This document shows positions 8,529-17,888 of a DNA stretch of 49,124 bases, piece by piece. Each line of letters begins with the position of its first letter. Positions within the stretch are counted from its first letter, which is position 1. Source of the DNA: an uncultured Bacteroidota bacterium (lineage in GTDB: Bacteria > Bacteroidota > Bacteroidia > Bacteroidales > GWA2-32-17); contig CAILUD010000204.1 of the NCBI GenBank assembly GCA_903837285.1, positions 1-49,124 of the forward strand, read 5' to 3'. Position numbers and translations under genes: made by a program. A model generated the notes under the pieces. It was given only the letters and a program-made list of their open reading frames with translations. It was not told the origin of the DNA and ran no database searches.

Positions 8529-11500
8529 ATGAGAAAAATTCCTTTTAAATTCTGGTTTATAGTTTTTTTTATTTCGCTGGTTGCTGGAATCGCTGGCGAA
8601 TATCTTATTTCTCATACTTATCTTGAGAGCATTAATGTTACCACTTTTTCAGAAAAACTTCAAAAACAAAGAAATGATTTAAAAATTCAAATTGAAGAAT
8701 TTTCTAAAAAGATTAAAGAAAAAGGAATTGATAAATTTTTGCCAGATGCTTTTAGCGATTATTCAAAAAAACTTGCTAATTCAGGTTTGTATTTATATGT
8801 TTATAAAAATCAAAAGTTAGTTTTTTGGAGTGATAATTCTTTTATTATCGAAGATTGGCAATTCCTGGGTGATACACTTCAGCCTGTTGCGTTTGTAAAT
8901 AATGCCTGGGTGGTAACAGAACAACGAACAATAAATGAAATTAAACTTGTTGGTTTTGTTTTAATTAAAAACGATTTCCCTGTAGAAAATAAGTTTTTAA
9001 AAGATAATTTTAATCCTATCTTAAATGTTACTGGAGATTTTAATGTCTCGGTAGCACCTCAACGTTCGGGCTTTCAGATTAAAGATGATAAGGGAAATTT
9101 TTTATTCTCGTTACTACCTAAAGGCGGATTTCATTTAACAGAATCTCATGGCTGGGTTCCTTCATTATTTTATTTGTTAACTTTTATTTGTTTATTGTTT
9201 GGAACAACAAAATGGATAAGATCTGTTTCATTAAGGAATAAAAATATTATGATACTATTTATTTCTTTAATGTTATTGTCATTCCGAGCTATAATGATGT
9301 TCTTTAAATTTCCTCATGTTTTATATTCATTGGAGTTCTTCGGACCAGGTGCATATGCATCTTCAGCTATTTTACCATCACTAGGAGATGTTTTTCTAAA
9401 TGCGATATTACTTTTTTATTTAGTATTACTTTTTTACAGAGAATTTACTACATTAACCTTTTCTAGATATGCATCAAAACCTAAGGTATATTTAATATTG
9501 TGGATTGGAGTAAGTGTTGTTTCTTCTTATTTTATAGTTTTAATTGCAAGAAGTTTAATACTTGATTCAAATATCTCATTTCTTATTTATAATATATTAG
9601 ATATTGATGTTAACAGTATAACTGCTTTTGCAATTTTAACATTACTTTTTGCATCAAAGTTTTTTATATTCGATAAAACAATAATAATTTTACGAAGATG
9701 GTTTTCATATAAGGAAGTAGTTGCGTGGTTTATAATACCCGAATTATTGATTTTTATTATAACTTTTTTTGTTCAGGAATATAAAGAATTGTATTCGTTG
9801 TTATTTGTAATCACAGGTTTTTCTGTGCTTGCATTTTTTAGATTTTCAAATAAAAGCTTTGGATTTTACAAATATGTACTATTGTTATTTCTCACAGCGA
9901 TTTATTTTACAGTTTTTACATTACATTATAATAATATAAAATCACTTAATGTCAGAAAAGTTGTTGCAATTGGATTATCAAACGAACGTGATTTAGTAGC
10001 TGAAATGTTGCTTGACGATTTACAAAAGAAAATTGTTGAGGACAAAACAATATCAGAATTGGCAAGAAAGCCACTTGATAAAAGAGTGCAAATTTTTCAA
10101 TATCTGCGTGATAATTATTTTTATGGTTTTTGGACAAAATATGATATTCAGACTACGGTTTGCACTTCTTATGATAATCTTAAAATTGAGCAAACTGGTG
10201 AGTTTTATGGTTGTTTTGATTATTTTGATAAAATTGTAAATGAACAAGGCGTAAAAATTCCTGGCACTAATTTTTATTTTGTAGATAACGAAAAAGGCAT
10301 CATTAGTTATTTAGGAATTCTTACTTTTGAACCCAAGGGACTCGATTCTTTAAGTACCAGGTTATTTGTTGAATTAGATTCTAGATTATTAAATCAGGAG
10401 TTAGGATACCCAGAATTACTTTTAGATAAAAAAGTTAGTGATGCTAATATTGCAAAAAAATATAGTTACGCTAAATATAGAAACGGAAAACTTTTAACTA
10501 AAAACGGAGATTTTGAATATAGATTCTCTTTAAATGTATATAATGTTCCAAATCAAGAATTTTATGTTAAAAATAGAGATGGATACGAGCATTTGTTTTA
10601 TAAATCGGATAAGAATAATACTATTGTTTTAAGTATTCCTGCTCCAAACTTATATGATGTTATAATTGCGTTTTCATATACAATTGTATTGTTTTTTATA
10701 TTGTTTTTTATATTTGTTTTAATAAGAAATGCAAATAGGTTCAGTCTTAAATTTTCTTTAAATATTCGTTCTCGTATTTTAGCTTCTTTCATCTCTGTAT
10801 TGGTGTTATCATTTATATTGATTGGCAGCGGGACGGTATACTACATTATATCAAAGTATGAAAAAAAGAATTTCGAGAATATTTCTGAAAAAATGCAATC
10901 TGTATTAGTAGAGCTAAATAATAATATTGGCAAAGAAGAAAAATTACTACCGGAACAAAAAGATTTTATAACATCGTTACTTATTAAGTTTTCTAATGTC
11001 TTTTATTCTGATATAAATTTATACGACAGTAATGGTAAGCTCTATGCTACTTCCAGACCGGAAGTATTTAATAAAGGCTTTGTAGGAAATTTAATGAATT
11101 CAGATGCGTATTATAACATTACTTACCAATATAAGCCTGAAGTAGTTTTAGAAGAACACATAGGTGAGTTAAAATATTTATCTGCTTATGTTCCATATTA
11201 TAATGCAAAGGGCAAAGTAATAGCTTATCTTAACCTTCCTTATTTTACAAGACAAAATAATCTTACCCGTGAAGTATCTTCGTTTGCAATTACACTTGTA
11301 AATATTTATTTAATTTTAATTTTGTTAGCAATGTCGATTACATTTTTTATAACAAATGGGTTAACAAGACCATTGCTAATGTTGCAGCGTAAATTCAGAG
11401 AAATTGAGTTGGGAAAAAAGAATGAACCAATTGTTTATAAGCGAATGGATGAGATAGGATCTCTGGTAAGCGAATACAACAGAATGTTAGAGGAGCTTTC

Positions 11501-12203
11501 GAGTTCGGCAGAAATACTGGCAAAATCGGAAAGAGAAATTGCCTGGCGCGAAATGGCAAAACAAATTGCACATGAAATAAAGAATCCGCTTACTCCAATG
11601 AAACTTAGCGTTCAGCATTTACTTCGCTCATATAACGATAAAACACCAGGATGGGAGACTCTGGTCGAAAAAATGGGTAAAACATTGATTGAGCAAATTG
11701 ATGCTCTTTCTACAATTGCTTCTGAATTTTCATTATTTGCAAGGCTTCCATCACCGGTAATTGAACGAATTAATCTTGTAGAAAAAGCTCAGAGTATTGT
11801 TCAGTTATATAAGCAAAGCGATAATGTGAATATTGTTTTTGAAAATCATAACATTGATGAAATTTATGTTAATGCAGATAAAGAGCAAATGTTACGTGTG
11901 CTTACTAATCTTGTTAAGAATGCTATACAGGCTATTCCAATTGGTAAGGAAGGCTTGGTAAAAGTTGAGACATTAAATTATTCTTCATTGGCTATTGTTA
12001 AGATTTCAGATAACGGAACCGGAATTACAGATGAAGTACAGAAAAAACTATTTAACCCTAATTTTACAACAAAATCAAGTGGAATGGGCTTAGGTTTAGC
12101 AATGGTTAAAAATATGGTTGAAGGAATGGGTGGGAAAATACAATATGTTACAAAAGCCGGAGAAGGAACTACTTTCTTTGTTGAATTACCTTGTGTTGAT
12201 TAA
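8529..12203 (+). CDS. Large NtrY-like membrane sensor histidine kinase
   Basis: A 1,224-residue membrane kinase. It has an N-terminal helix (residues 7-27), an extracytoplasmic region, a block of about seven or eight hydrophobic segments (roughly 205-480), a second extracytoplasmic region, then helices near 715-740 and 755-780, another sensing region and a helix before a HAMP-like linker (TNGLTRPL near 942). The H-box IAHEIKNPLTPMKLSVQHL near 1014, N-box NLVKNAIQAIP near 1128, and ATP-binding DNGTGI and GMGLGLAMVKNMVEGMGG near the end are complete, so it should autophosphorylate on His. The ligand is unknown. No response regulator is adjacent, so it is an orphan kinase here. ATG at 8529 is preferred over the TTG one codon earlier. 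birA follows by nine bases. Confidence 0.85.
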   Translation: MRKIPFKFWFIVFFISLVAGIAGEYLISHTYLESINVTTFSEKLQKQRNDLKIQIEEFSKKIKEKGIDKFLPDAFSDYSKKLANSGLYLYVYKNQKLVFWSDNSFIIEDWQFLGDTLQPVAFVNNAWVVTEQRTINEIKLVGFVLIKNDFPVENKFLKDNFNPILNVTGDFNVSVAPQRSGFQIKDDKGNFLFSLLPKGGFHLTESHGWVPSLFYLLTFICLLFGTTKWIRSVSLRNKNIMILFISLMLLSFRAIMMFFKFPHVLYSLEFFGPGAYASSAILPSLGDVFLNAILLFYLVLLFYREFTTLTFSRYASKPKVYLILWIGVSVVSSYFIVLIARSLILDSNISFLIYNILDIDVNSITAFAILTLLFASKFFIFDKTIIILRRWFSYKEVVAWFIIPELLIFIITFFVQEYKELYSLLFVITGFSVLAFFRFSNKSFGFYKYVLLLFLTAIYFTVFTLHYNNIKSLNVRKVVAIGLSNERDLVAEMLLDDLQKKIVEDKTISELARKPLDKRVQIFQYLRDNYFYGFWTKYDIQTTVCTSYDNLKIEQTGEFYGCFDYFDKIVNEQGVKIPGTNFYFVDNEKGIISYLGILTFEPKGLDSLSTRLFVELDSRLLNQELGYPELLLDKKVSDANIAKKYSYAKYRNGKLLTKNGDFEYRFSLNVYNVPNQEFYVKNRDGYEHLFYKSDKNNTIVLSIPAPNLYDVIIAFSYTIVLFFILFFIFVLIRNANRFSLKFSLNIRSRILASFISVLVLSFILIGSGTVYYIISKYEKKNFENISEKMQSVLVELNNNIGKEEKLLPEQKDFITSLLIKFSNVFYSDINLYDSNGKLYATSRPEVFNKGFVGNLMNSDAYYNITYQYKPEVVLEEHIGELKYLSAYVPYYNAKGKVIAYLNLPYFTRQNNLTREVSSFAITLVNIYLILILLAMSITFFITNGLTRPLLMLQRKFREIELGKKNEPIVYKRMDEIGSLVSEYNRMLEELSSSAEILAKSEREIAWREMAKQIAHEIKNPLTPMKLSVQHLLRSYNDKTPGWETLVEKMGKTLIEQIDALSTIASEFSLFARLPSPVIERINLVEKAQSIVQLYKQSDNVNIVFENHNIDEIYVNADKEQMLRVLTNLVKNAIQAIPIGKEGLVKVETLNYSSLAIVKISDNGTGITDEVQKKLFNPNFTTKSSGMGLGLAMVKNMVEGMGGKIQYVTKAGEGTTFFVELPCVD

Positions 12204-12212
12204 TATATTTAT

Positions 12213-12938
12213 ATGGAAATAATTAAAATTAAAGAAGCAAAATCATCTAATTCTGTAGCATTAGAAATGCTCGAAAAACAGGATTTAAAAGAAGGAACTG
12301 TAATTTGGGTCGAAAACCAAACAAATGGCAGAGGACAAAATACTAATGTCTGGGAAAGTGAACCTGGTCAAAATTTAACAATATCCATAATTTTGCGACC
12401 AACATTTTTAAAACCCGAAAATCAAGCCTATTTGTCAAAAATTGTTTCGCTTGCACTTGCCGATTATGTTGGACTATTTTGCTCTGATGTTTCTGTTAAA
12501 TGGTTTAACGATATTTTTATTAAAGATAAAAAAGTAGCTGGCATTTTAATAGAAAATACATGGGTTGGACAAAAGCTAAATGCAGCTGTAATTGGTATTG
12601 GACTTAATCTTAATCAGGAAAAATTTCCTGATAGTTTATCAAATGCAGTATCATTAAAAATGATGACTGAAGTTCCTTTTATTTTAGAGGAAAGTTTAAA
12701 ACTACTGTATGGTTTAATAATTACACGATATGAACAACTAAAAGATTCAGAATTTAACAATATAGACATAAAATATAATTCACTATTATATAAATCCGGA
12801 AAAGAATCTTCATTTGTTAAGGATGGCGAAATATTTAAAGCTGTAATTATAAAAGTTGAACCCAATGGGCATATTCAGTTAAAACATAGTGATGGTAGGG
12901 TAGCTAGTTATGGGATGCATGAGGTAAGAATGATATAA
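12213..12938 (+). CDS. birA: Biotin--[acetyl-CoA-carboxylase] ligase, catalytic domain only
   Basis: BirA activates biotin with ATP and attaches it to a lysine of the acetyl-CoA carboxylase carrier protein. The 241-residue protein carries the biotin-AMP loop in the form QTNGRGQNTNVWES, the RPTFLKPEN and VSVKWFNDIFIKDKKVAGIL motifs, and a small C-terminal domain. Compared with E. coli BirA (about 320 residues), the N-terminal winged-helix repressor domain is missing, so this enzyme should not act as a transcription regulator itself. The glycine-rich GRGR of other BirAs reads GRGQ here, a substitution I regard as tolerable but worth noting. The start lies nine bases after the kinase stop codon. 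Confidence 0.9.
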   Translation: MEIIKIKEAKSSNSVALEMLEKQDLKEGTVIWVENQTNGRGQNTNVWESEPGQNLTISIILRPTFLKPENQAYLSKIVSLALADYVGLFCSDVSVKWFNDIFIKDKKVAGILIENTWVGQKLNAAVIGIGLNLNQEKFPDSLSNAVSLKMMTEVPFILEESLKLLYGLIITRYEQLKDSEFNNIDIKYNSLLYKSGKESSFVKDGEIFKAVIIKVEPNGHIQLKHSDGRVASYGMHEVRMI

Positions 12939-13018
12939 TTAAAAATATTATTCATATTTGGCATGAAATTTTTATATGTATGATTAAATAATTCATATAA
13001 ATAAGTTGCTGCAGTCTT

Positions 13019-13681
13019 ATGAAAAAAATACAATTATTTACTATATTATCCTTTAGCGGACTAATTGCTTGCAATAATCCAGAAACCGATTCAGTAAAAT
13101 TGATTCTAAATAAAAATACTATTCCAATTCAAAATGATAAGATTGAAGTATTAACAAATGAAAATATTATAAAACCTGATTCTACTAAAAACGAAAGTGC
13201 TACTGTATTTTCGGTAAATGAACAAACAAAGAAAAAAAGAGATAAGAAACCAGAAGAGGTGGATTTCTTGACCGAAGCTGTTAAACGTGAAGAGCAAAAC
13301 TATATCATTCCAGGATTTGTTAGAAATGTCTTTATTAAAGATGGAAATAACTATCAATTTAAAAGGGTAGTCAAACAAAATGAAGATCGCAGAGTTGGCT
13401 GTAGTGGAGGTGGAAATGAATTATCTTTTACTATTAAAAATCCAGCTGATACTTTTTTGATTGAAACCGAAATGTTGAAAACGTTAAATTTCAAGTATCA
13501 TATAAATGGGGGACTATACTGGGAAGATGGAGAGTGTCCATATAAAGGAAAAGTAAAGGGAATGTTATTACCTGACAATACTTGGCAAATCGAAATTAAC
13601 GTATGGATTAAAATGACAGATTTGCAATTAAATAAAGAGATTGAAAGGCAAATAATAATAAATGATAAATTCAGACCGTGA
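13019..13681 (+). CDS. Hypothetical lipoprotein
   Basis: The 220-residue protein begins with MKKIQLFTILSFSGLIACNN, in which the LIAC is a lipobox, so it should be lipid-anchored. A low-complexity, charged stretch follows (about 30-90), then a domain with GCSGGGNELSFTIKNPADTF and GGLYWEDGECPYKGKVKGML that I do not recognise; the two cysteines there could form a disulfide. The last third (TWQIEINVWIKMTDLQLNKE) looks like beta-strands. No function can be assigned. The gene is separated from birA by 80 bp and is followed by a 240-bp stretch with two hairpins. Confidence 0.6.
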   Translation: MKKIQLFTILSFSGLIACNNPETDSVKLILNKNTIPIQNDKIEVLTNENIIKPDSTKNESATVFSVNEQTKKKRDKKPEEVDFLTEAVKREEQNYIIPGFVRNVFIKDGNNYQFKRVVKQNEDRRVGCSGGGNELSFTIKNPADTFLIETEMLKTLNFKYHINGGLYWEDGECPYKGKVKGMLLPDNTWQIEINVWIKMTDLQLNKEIERQIIINDKFRP

Positions 13682-13794
13682 ATAATTTGTGTTATTTAAA
13701 TAAAAGACAGGCAGCAACTATCACAATGTTAGAATTTAGTAATCTGTTATTGGCAATTTGATATGAATAACAATTTAGCGGTTTCTAGTCCCAC

Positions 13795-13816
13795 AGAGTC
13801 TCCTGAAAGGGACTCT
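13795..13816. repeat. Hairpin AGAGTC[T]CC / GGGACTCT
   Basis: An eight-base-pair stem with one bulged T and loop TGAAA lies in the 240-bp gene-free stretch 13682-13921. No T tract follows, so it is not a standard terminator. Confidence 0.55.
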
Positions 13817-13889
13817 ATGAAATAATAACCAGAATGATCCAATCCTGCTTGGGACATTATAGATATCATGAACATTGTTAGGAATAGCA

Positions 13890-13903
13890 CAAGCGGACGC
13901 TTG
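13890..13903. repeat. Short palindrome CAAGCG-GA-CGCTTG
   Basis: The six-base arms match the inner part of the terminator stem at 5116-5141, suggesting a dispersed hairpin sequence. The rest of 13682-13921 holds no gene I can support. Confidence 0.5.
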
Positions 13904-13921
13904 CACTAAATGTTTAAGTTA

Positions 13922-14689
13922 TTATGAACATTGTTGCCTTCTAAATTCTGCACAAATAATTGCAGTTGCAGTTGCAACATTTAGCGATTCACTGGTTGGG
14001 GAATTGGATTGAAAAGGTGGAATGTAAAGTTGCTTTGTTAAAACTTTTAAAACTTCTTTAGAAATACCGTTACCTTCACTTCCCATAACAATAATCCCAT
14101 TGTTATTGAGTTTTTGTTTGTAAATGTTTTCGCCAGTTAAAGTTGTTCCGTAAATTGGCAAAGAAGTTTCTGATTGTAATTTGTTAAAAAACTCTGGAAG
14201 TGAAAAATAATGTACATTAACTCTTGCAAAAGCACCCATTGTTGCCTGAATAACTTTTGGGTTATATAAATCGGCAGTTGCAGGACTTGCAATAATATTT
14301 TTAATCCCAAACCAATCGGCAATACGAATAATAGTTCCTAAATTACCTGGGTCCTGGATGTCATCAAGTGCAAGAGTTAAAGAATTTTTTAAATCATCAA
14401 AATGCAGCTTTTTGTCAGGTATAGTACAAACAGCCAATACCTTTTGTGGCGTTTTTTGAAAAGAAATTTGTTGCAGTTCTTTTTCAGTTACTTCAAATAT
14501 TTCGGTTTTTGGAAGTTTTTTATTTTCGTTAAGCCAATCTTTAACAGCAATTAAATATTTTATACTGAGTTCTGATTTAATAATTTCTCCAACTATTTTA
14601 TGGCCTTCGGCTACAAACAGATTATTCTCAACTCTGTATTTTTTCTGATCGAGCGAACGTATTAGTTTTATGATGGCTTTTGAAAGCAT
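13922..14689 (-). CDS. TrmH/SpoU family RNA 2'-O-methyltransferase
   Basis: This 255-residue SPOUT enzyme has an N-terminal RNA-binding substrate domain (FVAEGHKIVGEIIKS near residue 27) and a C-terminal knot. The three SpoU motifs are present: DDIQDPGNLGTIIRIADWFG near residue 110, GSEGNGISKEV near residue 203, and IPPFQSNSPTSESLNVATATA near residue 218, where the Asn and the loop bind S-adenosylmethionine. Members methylate the 2'-hydroxyl of a ribose in 23S rRNA or tRNA; I cannot tell from sequence which site, since RlmB, TrmH and other paralogues look alike here. The gene is alone, divergent from a nuclease gene 110 bp away. Confidence 0.85.
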   Translation of the reverse strand: MLSKAIIKLIRSLDQKKYRVENNLFVAEGHKIVGEIIKSELSIKYLIAVKDWLNENKKLPKTEIFEVTEKELQQISFQKTPQKVLAVCTIPDKKLHFDDLKNSLTLALDDIQDPGNLGTIIRIADWFGIKNIIASPATADLYNPKVIQATMGAFARVNVHYFSLPEFFNKLQSETSLPIYGTTLTGENIYKQKLNNNGIIVMGSEGNGISKEVLKVLTKQLYIPPFQSNSPTSESLNVATATAIICAEFRRQQCS

Positions 14690-14747
14690 AAGAATTATTT
14701 ATTTGTCGAAATTAAGAAAAAAATGCATGTTTTTACTAATGATTTGG

Positions 14748-14755
14748 TAAATTTG
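14748..14755 (+). promoter_or_regulatory. Probable -7 promoter element for the nuclease gene
   Basis: TAAATTTG matches TAnnTTTG and lies 44 bp before the ATG at 14800. The -33 region is poor. Confidence 0.35.
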
Positions 14756-14799
14756 GTAAAGATTTCAAACGTTAATATTGTTTTAGAAAATTATTTTAC

Positions 14800-16026
14800 A
14801 TGAATAAGCTATTGGTATTGTTGTTTTTAATGTTTAGTTGTAATATTATTATTGCTCAAACTAATACAGAAAAAAAGATTAAGCAGTTTGAGGATAAATT
14901 AGTTTCTTTCTCTGATAGTCAGAAAGTATATATTCAAAAGTTAGAAAACCTTAAACTTCAGTGGATAAGAGAAGGGATTAAGCAATATGGATTGCCTAAA
15001 ATAACTGGTGAGGGTATGCTAATAAACCACTCAGCAATGTCGATGTTTTACGACGAAAGGCATGGACAGTCGCAATGGGTAGTTCATATGATATTACCAG
15101 ATATTAAAACCGGAATTCAGTCGCGAACAAATGATTTTAGAAAAGATTCGATGGTTATTTCGGGTACGCCAGGTAAAGAAGATTATTTTAATACAGGTTA
15201 TGACAGAGGGCATTTGGCTGCTTCGGCAGATTTTCGATGGTCGAAAAGAGCATTGAGCGAATCGTATTATTATTCAAATATGTCACCACAGAAACCTGAA
15301 TTTAACAGAGGCAAATGGTCGCAATTAGAAGATTTTGTTCGTCAGTATGTGCTTGAATATAGTGAACCGGTATTTGTTGTTACAGGAGGTTTTTTGACTG
15401 ATAGTTTAAAGAAAATTGGTAAAGAAAAAATGATTTCTGTTCCAAAATATTATTATAAAATAATTGTTGATTTAGCCGGAAACGATAAAAAAGGAATTGC
15501 ATTTATTATGCTTAATGGTACCAATACTAAGCCAATAATAAGTTATGCAGTTTCAATAGATAGTGTTGAAAAAGTTACCGGAATTAATTTCTTTGCTTCG
15601 TTGCCTGATACATTGCAGGACAGAATTGAGAAAATGAATAATATTGACTCCTGGCTTAACAAAGAGCAGGCAGGTGGAGCAAAACCTTTAGAAGTTGAAG
15701 AATTACCTAAAGGGGCAATAAATACAGTTGATGCAGAAAAATTCTATGACCAGAAAGCCACAGTATGCGGAACTGTAGTTGCATCAAGAGTTTTGAAAGA
15801 TTCAAAAGGAATAGTTTTTAATTTAGATCAAAAGTTTCCTAATCAGATATTTTCATTTACAGTTTGGAAAACTAATGTTGCAAATTTTAGTTATGATCCA
15901 GCAGTTGTATTAATGAATAGAAAAATTTGCATTACAGGTAATCTAGAGAAATATAAGGATAAGCCTACAATGGAACTTAAAAATGAAAAGGCTATAGAGT
16001 TTTTAGATGATGAAAGAGGAGACTAA
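14800..16026 (+). CDS. Secreted DNA/RNA non-specific endonuclease with C-terminal OB-like domain
   Basis: The 408-residue protein has a signal peptide (LLVLLFLMFSCNIIIAQ) and a beta-beta-alpha metal nuclease domain. The catalytic motif is DRGHLAASADF near residue 134, with the His as general base; SNMSPQKPEFNRGKW near residue 161 supplies the Asn that holds Mg2+. This is the NUC1/Serratia nuclease family, which cuts DNA and RNA outside the cytoplasm. After residue ~300 an extra domain (ATVCGTVVASRVLKDSKGIV then KICITGNLEKYKDKPTMEL) resembles the OB-fold nucleic-acid-binding domain found in some secreted nucleases. The 3' end overlaps the rnhB start by 20 bases; the combination is likely a coincidence of compact packing. 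Confidence 0.85.
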   Translation: MNKLLVLLFLMFSCNIIIAQTNTEKKIKQFEDKLVSFSDSQKVYIQKLENLKLQWIREGIKQYGLPKITGEGMLINHSAMSMFYDERHGQSQWVVHMILPDIKTGIQSRTNDFRKDSMVISGTPGKEDYFNTGYDRGHLAASADFRWSKRALSESYYYSNMSPQKPEFNRGKWSQLEDFVRQYVLEYSEPVFVVTGGFLTDSLKKIGKEKMISVPKYYYKIIVDLAGNDKKGIAFIMLNGTNTKPIISYAVSIDSVEKVTGINFFASLPDTLQDRIEKMNNIDSWLNKEQAGGAKPLEVEELPKGAINTVDAEKFYDQKATVCGTVVASRVLKDSKGIVFNLDQKFPNQIFSFTVWKTNVANFSYDPAVVLMNRKICITGNLEKYKDKPTMELKNEKAIEFLDDERGD

Positions 16027-16624
16027 AATTTTACTTCCTTTCATGAAATCCGGAATTTATGAAGCCGGTTGTGACGAGGCAGGACGTGGGTGTTTGGCTG
16101 GTCCCGTTTTCGCTGCAGCTGTTATCTTACCAAAAAATGTGAATATTGTTGGATTAGATGATTCAAAAAAACTTTCAGAAAAACAACGCTATATTTTAAG
16201 AGAAATTATACAAAAAACTGCAATATGTTATGGCGTTACAATGGTTGATAATAATCAGATAGATAAAATTAATATTCTTTGGGCTTCGGTATTAGCAATG
16301 CAAAATGCATTAGATAAACTTTCAAAAATACCTAAGCATATTCTTGTTGATGGAAACAGGTTTAAACCATATAAAAATATTGCATATAAATGCGTTGTTA
16401 AGGGCGATGAAAAATACCAGTCTATTGCAGCAGCCTCGGTTTTAGCAAAAACTTACCGAGACGATTATATGAAAGAACTTCATGAAAAATTTCCAAACTA
16501 TAACTGGATTTCAAATAAAGGTTATCCTACAGCAGAGCATGCCGAGGCAATTGCTAAACATGGATTTACACCGTATCACAGAAAAAGTTTTCATTTAAAA
16601 TCTAGCCAGCTTAAACTTTTTTAA
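16007..16624 (+). CDS. rnhB: Ribonuclease HII
   Basis: RNase HII removes ribonucleotides misincorporated in DNA and RNA-DNA hybrids. The 205-residue protein carries the acid quartet in order: CDEAGRGCLAGPV (Asp and Glu) near residue 22, LDDSKKLSEKQR near residue 49, HILVDGNRF near residue 110 with its Asp, and the final Asp in AKTYRDDYM. Length and spacing are typical. The start ATG at 16007 is the first of two adjacent ATGs and overlaps the nuclease gene; a start at 16043 (MKSGIYEAG) is possible but less well placed for the family. It ends before a strong hairpin shared with the convergent SRPBCC gene. Confidence 0.95.
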   Translation: MMKEETKILLPFMKSGIYEAGCDEAGRGCLAGPVFAAAVILPKNVNIVGLDDSKKLSEKQRYILREIIQKTAICYGVTMVDNNQIDKINILWASVLAMQNALDKLSKIPKHILVDGNRFKPYKNIAYKCVVKGDEKYQSIAAASVLAKTYRDDYMKELHEKFPNYNWISNKGYPTAEHAEAIAKHGFTPYHRKSFHLKSSQLKLF

Positions 16625-16646
16625 TAAAAGTAAAATAAAAAAAGGT

Positions 16647-16701
16647 TGACACTAATTTCACGAATTATTTTTAGGTTCAAAAATTCGTGAAATTAGTGTC
16701 A
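16647..16701. terminator. Bidirectional hairpin between rnhB and the SRPBCC gene
   Basis: Twenty-base perfect inverted repeats (16647-16666 and 16682-16701) flank a 15-base loop between two convergent genes. The arm contains CACTAATTTCACGAATT, a phrase I recall as recurring in intergenic DNA of this phylum. Confidence 0.75.
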
Positions 16702-16717
16702 GAATGTAAACTTGCCT

Positions 16718-17119
16718 TTATTGTGCTGCCGAAATTTTATCTACTAACTCATTAAGCGCTTTTTCAATTTTACTTTTAACCATAAACTGCATCATTTTTG
16801 GCACCTCGGCTTTTAGTGTAAGTTTTAATCTAGTATCGCCTGGTGAAGCTTCTTTAAGTTGAACCCAAAAAAAGAATTGCATTGGAACACTTCCACCTCC
16901 GGTATATTTTATTAGTGCAAATGGTTCACGATTTATAATTTTTATTTCCATTGTTCCTGCACCTTCTGCGGTAAAAATACAAGAATCTTCAGTTGCTGTA
17001 ACATCTTTCACATGTTCGGCAGGTAATAGCGGAACAATTCTGCGAAAATCACTTAATATCCCATAAATGTCTTCAATAGGACGTAATATTTTTCCAACCT
17101 TACTTTCAATAACCATCAT
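16718..17119 (-). CDS. SRPBCC/START-like domain protein
   Basis: A 133-residue protein beginning MMVIESKVGKILRPIEDIYG, then LSDFRRIVPLLPAEHVKDV, GAGTMEIKIINREPFALIKY, and PMQFFFWVQLKEASPGDTRL. This pattern (helix-grip fold with an N-terminal strand ESKVGKI and a long C-terminal helix ending KALNELVDKIS) is that of SRPBCC ligand-binding proteins. No ligand or partner is known. An upstream in-frame start (17161) would add 14 residues that are not family-like, so the double ATG at 17119-17114 is preferred. It is next to pyrE on the same strand, with 136 bp between, so it may or may not be in one unit. Confidence 0.7.
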   Translation of the reverse strand: MMVIESKVGKILRPIEDIYGILSDFRRIVPLLPAEHVKDVTATEDSCIFTAEGAGTMEIKIINREPFALIKYTGGGSVPMQFFFWVQLKEASPGDTRLKLTLKAEVPKMMQFMVKSKIEKALNELVDKISAAQ

Positions 17120-17255
17120 AAAACTAAAAAATGAATTTGTTAAATATTTATTGAATTGCAAATAAAGTTATTGACTAATAAGTTATTAAGTGCAGCTTGT
17201 TTCGTTAAATATATTCTATGCTACAAGTCCTACAGGCGATGCGAAGAGTCAATTT

Positions 17256-17888
17256 TTATTTTTTCCAATTACCTGGATCGATTCGCCATTCTTTTAAAGT
17301 TTCTACTTCAGATTCTGAAACATAACCAGCTGCTACAGCTGTTGTAATTAAAGAAGAGTAATCGCTTAAAGTAACAAGTCGACAAGCAAAATGAGCAAAA
17401 TTATTTATTGCAGTAGGGAATTCGTAGGTGAAAATTGCAACCATGCCAACCACTTTGCAGCCAGCATCACGAAGGGCTTCAACAGCTTTTAAACTACTTC
17501 CACCGGTTGAAATAAGATCTTCAATTACAAGAACGGTTTGTCCTTTTTCAACTACGCCTTCAACAAGATTTTCCATACCATGTTTTTTTGCTTCGGAACG
17601 AACATAAACAAATGGTTTATTTAATTCCTGAGCAATTAATACCCCTTGTGCAATTGCCCCTGTTGCAACACCAGCGATAACATCAACATCGGGGAATTCT
17701 TTTTTTATAACTGCAACAAAACTGTCGCGAATATAATTTCTAACTTCTGGATAAGATAATGTTTTGCGATTATCACAGTAAATTGGAGATTTCCATCCCG
17801 ATGCCCATGTAAATGGATTTGACGGGCTCAGTTTAATTGCTTTTATTTGTAATAAGTATTCAGCAACTTTTTGATTAATGTTTTCCAT
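17256..17888 (-). CDS. pyrE: Orotate phosphoribosyltransferase
   Basis: PyrE joins orotate and PRPP to give OMP in pyrimidine synthesis. The 210-residue protein begins MENINQKVAEYLLQIKAIKL, then NPFTWASGWKSPIYCDNRKT, and has the PRPP-binding motif VLVIEDLISTGGSSLKA near residue 115. Flexible-loop residues are in VRSEAKKHGMENLVEG near 94. The ATG at 17888 is the family-typical start; a TTG nine bases upstream is less likely. Its start codon directly abuts that of the divergent NUDIX gene (CATATG across 17886-17891), leaving no intergenic DNA, so its promoter must lie inside the NUDIX coding region. Confidence 0.95.
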   Translation of the reverse strand: MENINQKVAEYLLQIKAIKLSPSNPFTWASGWKSPIYCDNRKTLSYPEVRNYIRDSFVAVIKKEFPDVDVIAGVATGAIAQGVLIAQELNKPFVYVRSEAKKHGMENLVEGVVEKGQTVLVIEDLISTGGSSLKAVEALRDAGCKVVGMVAIFTYEFPTAINNFAHFACRLVTLSDYSSLITTAVAAGYVSESEVETLKEWRIDPGNWKK

